Positions 1-4,836 of a stretch of 7,288 nt of DNA are shown here, piece by piece. A program made the translations under genes and the position numbers. The notes beneath the pieces are model-generated. The model worked only from the letters and a program-made list of their open reading frames with translations, ran no database searches and had not been told where the DNA came from. Each line of letters begins with the position of its first letter. The stretch's first letter is position 1. The stretch is from DATLYT01 sp035574455 (GTDB lineage: Bacteria; Bacteroidota; Ignavibacteria; UBA10030). The stretch is from assembly GCA_035574455.1 (NCBI GenBank), contig DATLYT010000197.1, positions 1 through 7,288 of the forward strand. The letters run 5' to 3'.

Positions 1-627
1 GGGACGCATGAAATCGTCTTTTCCTTCGTGGGTTACAGCTCACGAACGATGACGGTTACACTCGCGGAGAATGAACAGCGAACGCTCAACATCGAGCTGC
101 AACCCACCGCAGTGACCACGGACATCGTCGTTGTCGTTGGAACAAGAACGACGGCACGAACCGTTACCGATTCTCCTTTACCCATCGACGTCCTTTCTGC
201 CCAAGAACTGGTAGGCACGGGCCAAACGACGTTCGATAAAATGCTCCAGCATCGCGTCCCTTCCTTCAGCGTCTCTCAAACGCCGGTGAATGACGCTACG
301 GCATTGCTTGACCCTTGGGAAATTCGGAATATGGGAGTCAGCCGAACGCTCATTCTTGTGAACGGGAAGCGGAAAAACCACAGCTCGCTTGTCTACATTC
401 AGACTTCTCCAAGCCGCGGTGAGACGGCGACCGATATTTCTGCCATTCCCGTCGATGCTATCAAACGTGTGGAAATCTTGCGGGATGGCGCGTCGGCTCA
501 GTACGGGTCGGATGCCCTTGCCGGCGTCGTGAATATCGTGCTCAAGGATAACACGGAAGGCGGGTATGTGAGCGTGAATACTGGCGTAACGAGTGAGGCG
601 ATGGCGGAAGATTCAGCGTTGCCATGA
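1..627 (+). CDS. TonB-dependent receptor, N-terminal part (plug); partial at left edge and ended by a frameshift
   Basis: This is the periplasmic/plug part of an outer-membrane TonB-dependent receptor, a gated channel that imports ligands such as siderophores or glycans using TonB-ExbBD energy. The frame is open from base 1 (reading GTHEIVFSF...), so the signal peptide and true start lie outside the window. Numbering from base 1, residues 1-35 look like the end of a carboxypeptidase-regulatory-like (CarboxypepD_reg) domain ending in NIELQP. Residues 41-47 (DIVVVVG) resemble a TonB box. About 50-185 is the plug, with the hallmark segments ILVNGKRKN, IPVDAIKRVEILRDGASAQYGSDA and GVVNIVLKDN (seen as consecutive pieces). 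After residue 199 (TSE) the frame runs into AMAEDSALP and stops. The same DNA read one frame back continues with GDGGRFSV, which joins naturally to the barrel. The substrate cannot be told from sequence. An ATG at 601 or the GTG at 28 should not be taken as starts. Confidence 0.88.
   Translation, partial: GTHEIVFSFVGYSSRTMTVTLAENEQRTLNIELQPTAVTTDIVVVVGTRTTARTVTDSPLPIDVLSAQELVGTGQTTFDKMLQHRVPSFSVSQTPVNDATALLDPWEIRNMGVSRTLILVNGKRKNHSSLVYIQTSPSRGETATDISAIPVDAIKRVEILRDGASAQYGSDALAGVVNIVLKDNTEGGYVSVNTGVTSEAMAEDSALP
595..600 (+). other. Frameshift site in the TonB-dependent receptor
   Basis: Frame 1 reads ...TGVTSE to base 597 and then becomes AMAEDSALP-stop. Frame 3 is closed by TGA at 594-596 and from 597 reads GDGGRFSVAMNNG, a natural plug-to-barrel transition. 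Adding one G to the GG at 597-598 (GAG GGC GAT) restores a single open frame across the whole receptor. The change is therefore a one-base deletion in a short G run. No slippery heptamer or long homopolymer is present, so programmed frameshifting is unlikely. Confidence 0.85.
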
Positions 628-2507
628 ATAATGGCTCGTCTATCTTGGGCGATAAAGGGTTTGCCAACTATACCGTTGAGCTTTCCCGCGTCAATGAAGC
701 GCGCCGGTCCGGCATTGTCGATGCTGAACAGGAGTTTCTCGACTTTGGTGATCCCGCTCGAGGATATGACCTCAATTATATTCGGCAATTCCTCGCGTTC
801 GATAAGTACGCCGGTAACCGAAACTCCGCTCCAGCGACGTCAGCAGCAAAATTCGCGCTGAACAGCGGAGTACAGATTTCGGACAACACCGACTTTTACT
901 TGAGTGGTGCATATGTCTACAAGAAAGTGAATTCGTTTGCCAACTATCGAGTCCCATACTGGAGAACATATTCGGACTATCCCTATCTGGCAAGCTTTTT
1001 TGGTAACGGGGATTCGGCATCCTACAAGGGATATGTTCCGACATTTGACGGAGACCTCATCGACTACAACGCCACACTCGGCTTCCGTTCAAAACTCAGC
1101 GGGTGGGGCGTCGATGCCAGTTTCACAATCGGCTTTAACAGTCAGGATTATACCGTTCTCAACTCTCACAACAGATCCGGCATTCGGGATGCAAACGGAG
1201 AGTACGTGTACCGACAGAACAGCCCGATCAATTTCAAACCGGGTGGGACGGCGTTTACACATTACGTCTGGAATCTCGACCTCTCGAGAGCAGTGACCGA
1301 CAAGCTGAATGTTGCCTTCGGGTCTGAGTTTCGAAGCGAAGTATTTGAAATTACACCGGGCGACAAAGCCTCGTGGGACGGTGTCGGAGCGGATTCTTTC
1401 GCGGGAATCCGGCCTGAGGATTCCGGTACCTTCACGCGGTATAACTTTGGTGGCTACCTCGATGCCAGCTACGATGTCACAAAACAATTTCTCCTCAACG
1501 GCACCATCCGAAATGAGTACTACAGCGACTTCGGCAACGCGTTCGTGTACAAGGTGAGCTCGCGCTATAAACTGTTAGAGGACCGGGTTACGCTGCGCGG
1601 ATCCTACTCGACCGGCTTTAAAGCTCCTACACTCCACCAGATTTACACCCAGCGGGTGCAATACAGTTTCGTGCCCGGCCAGGGTGTTCAATCGATCGGC
1701 TTGGTTAACAATGTTTCCCCGCAGGCGCGATTGCTGGGAGTGGGAAAACTTAAACCCGAGGAATCGAAGAACCTTACCCTCGGCATCGGCGCACGGCTGA
1801 CACCCAACTTTAATATCACCTTCGATTATTACGATATCGCGATTTCCGACAGAATCGTCATCAGTAATAGAGTAGCGTTTGCCGGAGGTGAGTCCGAGTT
1901 CTTTACAAACTCCATCAGCACAAAGACAACGGGTCTCGACCTCGTCGTGGATTACAAGAATCTCAACATCGGGCCAGGCGTGTTGGGATTTTCGCTTGCT
2001 GGAAACGTGAATCTCAAGAACGAACGAGTTGGAGCCATTCCCACGAGGCGTGGAGTTCCGGTAATTGACCAGACGCAGGAAGCGCTCTTCTTCACGTCGC
2101 GACCGAAGCAGAAGTTTGTGTTGGGGATTAACTATGACATGGCGCGGATGGGAGTGCTACTGAACAATACGTACTTCGGGCCCACAGAGTTTCGACAGAA
2201 TGGTTTGGATGCAAACCTGAAAACCGTGTTCGAGCCAAAGGTGGTCACTGATATCGGCCTATCCTATAAGCTGTTTGACAATGCGACCCTGTCCGCCAAC
2301 GTCAACAACGTCTTTGATGTTATTCCCGAATGGAAATTCGAAGCATTAAATCCCGCCGGCCAGGCAATTTTGAACGACCCCGCGCAAGCCAGACGTCAGT
2401 GGGGACTCGTGACCTTTAACGGGCGGTATTCCATCATGACGTATGATGGCTTCCATTTCAGCCAGTTGGGAAGAATCTATAACCTCGGCCTGACGTACAG
2501 CTTCTAA
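624..2507 (+). CDS. TonB-dependent receptor, C-terminal beta-barrel part (downstream of frameshift)
   Basis: This is the beta-barrel of the same receptor, 627 residues if started at the ATG at 624. In this frame the coding sense actually begins at 597 (GDGGRFSVAMNNGSS), so the ATG is an internal methionine created as an apparent start by the frameshift. It overlaps the stop of the upstream piece as ATGA (624-627). Seen in the sequence: alternating aromatic/polar strands throughout, the conserved barrel phrases YSTGFKAPTLHQIY and LKPEESKNLTLGIGA, the late motif LSANVNNVFDVIPEW, and a C-terminus ending NLGLTYSF with the terminal Phe expected for BAM-assembled barrels. Known for the family: plug and barrel act as one chain, so a barrel without its plug would not be a gated transporter. 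No Shine-Dalgarno is evident before 624. A strong terminator follows 24 bases after the stop. It is either a recent pseudogene or a sequencing/assembly error. Confidence 0.88.
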   Translation: MNNGSSILGDKGFANYTVELSRVNEARRSGIVDAEQEFLDFGDPARGYDLNYIRQFLAFDKYAGNRNSAPATSAAKFALNSGVQISDNTDFYLSGAYVYKKVNSFANYRVPYWRTYSDYPYLASFFGNGDSASYKGYVPTFDGDLIDYNATLGFRSKLSGWGVDASFTIGFNSQDYTVLNSHNRSGIRDANGEYVYRQNSPINFKPGGTAFTHYVWNLDLSRAVTDKLNVAFGSEFRSEVFEITPGDKASWDGVGADSFAGIRPEDSGTFTRYNFGGYLDASYDVTKQFLLNGTIRNEYYSDFGNAFVYKVSSRYKLLEDRVTLRGSYSTGFKAPTLHQIYTQRVQYSFVPGQGVQSIGLVNNVSPQARLLGVGKLKPEESKNLTLGIGARLTPNFNITFDYYDIAISDRIVISNRVAFAGGESEFFTNSISTKTTGLDLVVDYKNLNIGPGVLGFSLAGNVNLKNERVGAIPTRRGVPVIDQTQEALFFTSRPKQKFVLGINYDMARMGVLLNNTYFGPTEFRQNGLDANLKTVFEPKVVTDIGLSYKLFDNATLSANVNNVFDVIPEWKFEALNPAGQAILNDPAQARRQWGLVTFNGRYSIMTYDGFHFSQLGRIYNLGLTYSF

Positions 2508-2530
2508 AGCTTGCCTGTTGTAGTAAAATG

Positions 2531-2561
2531 CAAAAGCCCCGACATCTTGTCGGGGCTTTTG
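2531..2561. terminator. Strong bidirectional intrinsic terminator
   Basis: A perfect 14-bp inverted repeat (CAAAAGCCCCGACA at 2531-2544, TGTCGGGGCTTTTG at 2548-2561) closes on the 3-base loop TCT. On the plus strand the GC stem runs into CTTTTGGTTTTG. On the minus strand it runs into CTTTTGCATTTT. It sits between converging transcription units: the receptor ends 24 bases to the left, and the minus-strand tRNA-Val cluster ends to the right. It can serve both. Confidence 0.9.
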
Positions 2562-2586
2562 GTTTTGAGAGAATACATTCTAGTGT

Positions 2587-2640
2587 GGGATAAGGATGGT
2601 AGGTACTCTCCCGCCAACAGCGCGATGACCTTTGCCTTGT
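2587..2640 (-). pseudogene. Probable decayed third tRNA-Val copy (relic)
   Basis: Two blocks shared with the neighbouring tRNA-Val units appear here at almost the same spacing. GGGATAAGGAT at 2587-2597 is repeated at 2711-2721 beside the second tRNA-Val. GACCTTTGCCTTGT at 2627-2640 is identical to 2919-2932, the variable-loop/anticodon portion of the intact tRNA-Val. The block-to-block distance is 40 bases here and 38 in the second copy. The T-arm between them is not recognisable, and the similarity stops at about 2640, where a hairpin element begins. The identity of the blocks is seen directly. Calling it a dead tRNA-Val is inference. Confidence 0.45.
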
Positions 2641-2694
2641 TCCAATTCGACTGAACGTAGCGCTTCCTGCTAAGTTCATTGTCGAATTGAGAAT
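2639..2694 (+). repeat. Structured palindromic element, copy A
   Basis: Foot GTTC (2639-2642) pairs with GAAT (2691-2694; last pair G-T) across a bulged A at 2690. Then comes a perfect 9-bp stem, CAATTCGAC (2643-2651) with GTCGAATTG (2681-2689). A two-pyrimidine bulge TT (2679-2680) follows, then TGAAC/GTTCA (2652-2656, 2674-2678), a single G/A mismatch, TAGC/GCTA (2658-2661, 2669-2672) and a 7-base loop. The architecture matches copies B, C and D although the stem sequence differs. Its GTTC foot starts where the tRNA-Val relic ends. Strand is given by the pyrimidine bulge lying on the 3' side. Confidence 0.75.
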
Positions 2695-2715
2695 CCCGCT
2701 GCTCTACGACGGGAT
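2693..2715. repeat. Short hairpin ATCCCG/CGGGAT following element A
   Basis: ATCCCG (2693-2698) pairs with CGGGAT (2710-2715) around an 11-base loop, 8 bases beyond the 3' end of the second tRNA-Val on the minus strand. On that strand it is followed by TCTCAATTCG, a poor U-tract, so it is at best a weak terminator. The 12-mer TGAGAATCCCGC at 2688-2699 recurs at 2838-2849, marking this as the same flank as the one after element B. Confidence 0.5.
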
Positions 2716-2723
2716 AAGGATCG

Positions 2724-2797
2724 TGGACGCTGTAGGGATCGAACCTACGACCTCCGCCTTGTAAGGGCGGCGCTCTGAACCAGCTGAGCGAAGTTCC
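2724..2797 (-). tRNA. tRNA-Val(UAC), second copy with defective acceptor stem
   Basis: Anticodon arm CCGCC-CTTACAA-GGCGG gives anticodon TAC (Val, codon GUA). The D-arm (GCTC...GAGC) and T-arm (GTAGG-TTCGATC-CCTAC) are intact, and discriminator A precedes a non-encoded CCA. The acceptor is damaged. The 3' strand AGCGTCC expects GGACGCT, but the 5' strand reads GGAACT: three outer pairs, then an A/G mismatch, one missing base and two pairs. Position 9 is C instead of A. Total length is 74 instead of the 75 of the upstream copy. The altered bases coincide with the GTTC foot of element B (2793-2796). It may be a weak tRNA or a pseudogene. Confidence 0.65.
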
Positions 2798-2844
2798 ATT
2801 TTGGCCTGCGAGCGCCATTCGCGAGCAGCCGCCAAAATGAGAAT
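2793..2844 (+). repeat. Structured palindromic element, copy B
   Basis: Foot GTTC (2793-2796) pairs with GAAT (2841-2844) across a bulged A at 2840. A 9-bp stem follows, CATTTTGGC (2797-2805) with GCCAAAATG (2831-2839). The CC bulge is at 2829-2830. Then come CTGC/GCAG (2806-2809, 2825-2828), opposed GA/GA (2810-2811, 2823-2824), GCG/CGC and loop CCATT (2815-2819). It overlaps the 5' acceptor strand of the second tRNA-Val, where that tRNA's sequence is corrupted. Confidence 0.78.
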
Positions 2845-2865
2845 CCCGCCAGTTTCAAGGCGGGA
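2844..2865. terminator. Hairpin TCCCGCC/GGCGGGA downstream of tRNA-Val
   Basis: A 7-bp stem (2844-2850 with 2859-2865) has an 8-base loop. It lies 28 bases after the 3' end of the intact tRNA-Val on the minus strand and is followed there by TTCTCATTTT. It could end the tRNA transcript, although the U-tract is interrupted. It could instead be part of the element flank, since the preceding TGAGAATCCCGC is repeated after element A. Confidence 0.45.
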
Positions 2866-2893
2866 CCTCAGTTACAAACGATGGCACAAACCG

Positions 2894-2968
2894 TGGGTGC
2901 TGAAGGAGTCGAACCTTCGACCTTTGCCTTGTAAGGGCAACGCTCTGAACCAACTGAGCTAAGCACCC
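2894..2968 (-). tRNA. tRNA-Val(UAC)
   Basis: A complete cloverleaf. Acceptor GGGTGCT/AGCACCC pairs at all seven positions. The D-arm is GCTC...GAGC. Anticodon arm TTGCC-CTTACAA-GGCAA places TAC at 34-36. The T-arm is GAAGG-TTCGACT-CCTTC. Discriminator A is present and CCA is not encoded (ACGG follows). It decodes GUA and, by wobble, other Val codons. It lies 43 bases downstream of the M24 peptidase stop on the same strand and is followed by a damaged second copy of the same isoacceptor. Confidence 0.95.
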
Positions 2969-2977
2969 TTCTGCTTC

Positions 2978-3006
2978 AAGATAAAATAAATCCCACGAAA
3001 CTGCAA
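2978..3006 (-). promoter_or_regulatory. Candidate promoter of tRNA-Val
   Basis: On the minus strand, TTGCAG (3006-3001) is separated by 17 bases from TATCTT (2983-2978). Transcription would start about 2-5 bases before the tRNA 5' end at 2968. Element quality and spacing are good for a sigma-70-type promoter, but only the sequence supports it. Read-through from the peptidase gene is an alternative. Confidence 0.4.
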
Positions 3007-3011
3007 CGCGT

Positions 3012-4463
3012 TTACTGCCCCCGATCCATCGGATACTTCTGCAGCATTCCCTCCTCTCGCATGATCTTCTCAATCTCTTCAATCTCCATGGGAATAAACG
3101 CCGATGCATTCTCCATTCCTGACTCAGTGATGATAATCAGATCCTCGAGCCGCATGTTGATGTTCTCTTCGCGCACCACAAGCGATGGCTCAATCGTGAA
3201 GACCATGCCGGGTTTCAGCGGCCCGGTGTGAACACCGACGTCGTGCGTTGCCATCCCCGTCCAGTGTCCGAGCGTGGTATTGGGGTTGGCCGCGGAGTTT
3301 TTATAGTTCGACACGAATCGCTTTGCGGCCTCCTCGTACAGTGGCTTTGAAAATTTCGTCTTCGCCAAGAGCTGCTCCATCTCCGCCGCCGCCTCTTGTT
3401 TGATTGCCTGCGCGGTAACACCGGGACGAATGTACTTGAGAATTGCCTTATAGCACGCGAGGTAGAAAGAATACAGTTCTCGCTGGGAAGGGCTGAATTT
3501 CCCGTTGACCGGCCAGACGCGTGTTACATCGCTCATGTAATACCCGACGTCGGGAGCGAAGTCGAATAGCAGCATATCGCCGTCCTTCATCTTCCGCTTG
3601 CCGGCATTGTAATGGCCGTAGAGAGCATTCGGGCCTGATTGCACCAACGAGTAGTACGCCTCTCCTTGCGCGCCGTTGCGATAAAAGATGTATTTCGCGA
3701 CGGCATCAAGTTCGTACTCATAGATGCCGGGAACGGTTGACCGCATGGCTTCGATAATCGCCAGGCCGCCGAGCCGCGTGGCTTTACGAATCAAGGCTAA
3801 CTCACGCGGACTCTTAATCAGGCGCATTGCATCGAGTGTGGGGGTGATGTCCTTAAGTTCGAACATGGGGAATCGCTCACGCAGCAGCTGAATGAAGTGC
3901 GATTCGCGCGGCATCCGGCCATCAAACGGGTCAGAAGCAATATCGGCATTGTAGCGAATCGCAAGGTCGCGACTCATCGCCAATCCCTCGGGCGGACTGA
4001 AGGGGGTGAACACGACTCGCATCGTTGCCGACCTGGCATAGCGGGCGAGCACCTCTGCAAGAAGGTCTGTGGCATTCACATTCTCAAGACCGGTGAGTTG
4101 TTTGACCAGCTCGGCATCTTCAGCAGAAAGCAATTTTCCTTCCGACCTCTCCCGCGCTTCATTACGGTGCGGAAGAAAGATTGTCGCACGTTTTTGTGCT
4201 CCATCCAAAAGTAGATACGCATGTGGAACTTCGATTCCGCACAGGTAGTAGAACTCATTGTATTGACGGAAGCGTGTGTAGCCCTGTGGGCTCGGCGCAC
4301 CTTGAAGAATAGCAAGAGCGTTGGGACCGATGGCCTCGTACACTTTTGCCCGCCGCTGTGCAAATTCCTCCGGCGGAAAGTCCGTGGTAAACAAGGGCGC
4401 ATCCTGTGCAGAGACAATGAGAGGGAACAGCGCAATGAAGATCGAACGAAAGAGCGGTTTCAT
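3012..4463 (-). CDS. Secreted M24 metallopeptidase (Xaa-Pro aminopeptidase / aminopeptidase P type)
   Basis: A 483-residue peptidase of MEROPS clan MG, family M24, expected to remove the N-terminal residue ahead of proline from peptides, here in the periplasm. Residues 1-19 (MKPLFRSIFIALFPLIVSA) form a classic Sec signal peptide with cleavage likely before QDAP. About 28-190 is the AMP_N (creatinase-like) domain, starting FAQRRAKVYEAIG. About 215-470 is the pita-bread catalytic domain. The five metal ligands are visible: D301 (FDFAPD), D312 (SDVTRVW), H400 (GHWTGM), E425 (FTIEP) and E440 (MRLED). Supporting histidines are H284 (GHYNAG), H407 and H412. The start at 4463 is chosen because AGGAGG lies four bases upstream and the signal peptide begins there. 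A longer open frame to 4544 only adds leader and hairpin sequence. The tRNA-Gly region lies upstream and tRNA-Val follows, all on the same strand. Dipeptidase (prolidase) activity cannot be excluded. Confidence 0.92.
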   Translation of the reverse strand: MKPLFRSIFIALFPLIVSAQDAPLFTTDFPPEEFAQRRAKVYEAIGPNALAILQGAPSPQGYTRFRQYNEFYYLCGIEVPHAYLLLDGAQKRATIFLPHRNEARERSEGKLLSAEDAELVKQLTGLENVNATDLLAEVLARYARSATMRVVFTPFSPPEGLAMSRDLAIRYNADIASDPFDGRMPRESHFIQLLRERFPMFELKDITPTLDAMRLIKSPRELALIRKATRLGGLAIIEAMRSTVPGIYEYELDAVAKYIFYRNGAQGEAYYSLVQSGPNALYGHYNAGKRKMKDGDMLLFDFAPDVGYYMSDVTRVWPVNGKFSPSQRELYSFYLACYKAILKYIRPGVTAQAIKQEAAAEMEQLLAKTKFSKPLYEEAAKRFVSNYKNSAANPNTTLGHWTGMATHDVGVHTGPLKPGMVFTIEPSLVVREENINMRLEDLIIITESGMENASAFIPMEIEEIEKIMREEGMLQKYPMDRGQ

Positions 4464-4475
4464 ACTTCCTCCTTT
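4464..4475 (-). promoter_or_regulatory. Strong ribosome binding site of the M24 peptidase
   Basis: On the minus strand AAAAGGAGGAAGT immediately precedes the ATG at 4463. The AGGAGG core is four bases from the start codon. This fixes the start rather than the upstream in-frame ATG at 4544, which lacks a comparable site. Confidence 0.8.
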
Positions 4476-4485
4476 TGAACAGGAA

Positions 4486-4517
4486 CAAGTAAGGGCGTTC
4501 TCATGAACGCCCTCTTG
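4486..4517 (-). terminator. Hairpin in the leader between the tRNA-Gly region and the M24 gene
   Basis: A perfect 9-bp stem AGGGCGTTC/GAACGCCCT (4492-4500 with 4505-4513) has a 4-base loop. It is extended by CAAG/CTTG (4486-4489, 4514-4517) across a two-base bulge at 4490-4491. On the minus strand TTACTTGTTCC follows, a weak U-tract. It could terminate the tRNA transcript or act as a leader structure of the peptidase mRNA, ending about 11 bases before the ribosome binding site region. No clear promoter lies between this hairpin and the gene. Confidence 0.4.
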
Positions 4518-4585
4518 CTGTAACACCTTTGGACTTAGCCACAATGACGAAGAGCGCGAGACGGGACTCGAACCCGCGACGTCCG

Positions 4586-4633
4586 GTCCCGATTCGGCTC
4601 ACGAGTGAAACGAGTGACTGCCGAATCGAGGAT
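4586..4633 (+). repeat. Structured palindromic element, copy C
   Basis: Foot GTCC (4586-4589) pairs with GGAT (4630-4633; last pair G-T) across a bulged A at 4629. The 9-bp stem is CGATTCGGC (4590-4598) with GCCGAATCG (4620-4628). The CT bulge is at 4618-4619. Then come TCAC/GTGA (4599-4602, 4614-4617), opposed GA/GA (4603-4604, 4612-4613), GT/AC and a GAA loop. The layout is the same as copy B, including the opposed GA pairs. It inserts two bases after the tRNA-Gly 3' fragment. Confidence 0.8.
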
Positions 4634-4681
4634 CCTCGTTCCGACGGAGGACTTGCTGCGCAAGTCCTGTCGGAACGGGAC
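4632..4681 (-). repeat. Structured palindromic element, copy D (inverted relative to C)
   Basis: Read on the minus strand: foot GTCC (4681-4678), 9-bp stem CGTTCCGAC/GTCGGAACG (4677-4669 with 4645-4637), inner 9-bp stem AGGACTTGC/GCAAGTCCT with a 3-base loop (4659-4657), a CC bulge at 4647-4646, bulged A at 4636, and GGAT (4635-4632). Foot, bulged A, 9-bp stem and 3' pyrimidine bulge all match A-C. Copies C and D face each other and share the palindrome AGGATCCT (4629-4636), forming a 96-base inverted pair. Confidence 0.8.
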
Positions 4682-4714
4682 TTGGGAAGCTTGTTTCCAC
4701 CTGTGAAGTCGTTG

Positions 4715-4786
<72 letters not shown>

Positions 4787-4802
4787 AAACAAGACTCTTC
4801 CT

Positions 4803-4830
4803 AATATAGAAAAAAATCTCCTCCCGGCAA
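4803..4830 (-). promoter_or_regulatory. Candidate promoter of tRNA-Gly
   Basis: On the minus strand TTGCCG (4830-4825) and TATATT (4808-4803) are 16 bases apart, in an A/T-rich patch containing a seven-T run. The -10 lies 16 bases before the tRNA 5' end. The site begins just after the stop codon of the upstream nuclease gene. Only sequence supports it. Confidence 0.45.
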
Positions 4831-4836
4831 TCCCCC

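Larger units (their letters stand above)
4553..4712 (-). pseudogene. Second tRNA-Gly copy, interrupted by a palindromic insert
   Basis: The 33 bases 4552-4584 are identical to 4714-4746, the discriminator, 3' acceptor strand, T-arm and variable region of the intact tRNA-Gly. On the other side of elements C and D, 4681-4691 (CTTGGGAAGCT) equals 4749-4759, the anticodon-loop region. Bases 4694-4710 then still resemble the D-arm (11 of 17 match with one gap; TTC...GAA stem kept). Both halves of a second tRNA-Gly(CCC) are therefore present, split in the 3' strand of the anticodon arm. The 5' acceptor strand is not recognisable. It is not expected to make a working tRNA. Confidence 0.8.

Noticed and set aside
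595..600. Programmed ribosomal frameshift in the receptor
   Set aside because: No slippery heptamer and no conserved downstream structure were seen. A simple one-base deletion or sequencing error explains it better.
2504..2818. 104-residue open frame on the minus strand across the tRNA-Val relic region
   Set aside because: It overlaps a tRNA, two hairpin elements and the terminator, with no ribosome binding site and no recognisable domain. I considered a GIY-YIG remnant, which sometimes sits beside tRNAs, but saw no GIY or YIG motif.
2643..2865. CRISPR-like repeat array
   Set aside because: Only two or three degenerate short repeats are present, with tRNA genes as the intervening sequence. 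There are no uniform repeats or spacers.
4586..4681. Integron attC site
   Set aside because: Extrahelical bases and a folded palindrome are reminiscent of attC, but the R-box GTTRRRY/RYYYAAC core is absent and no integrase or cassette array is visible.
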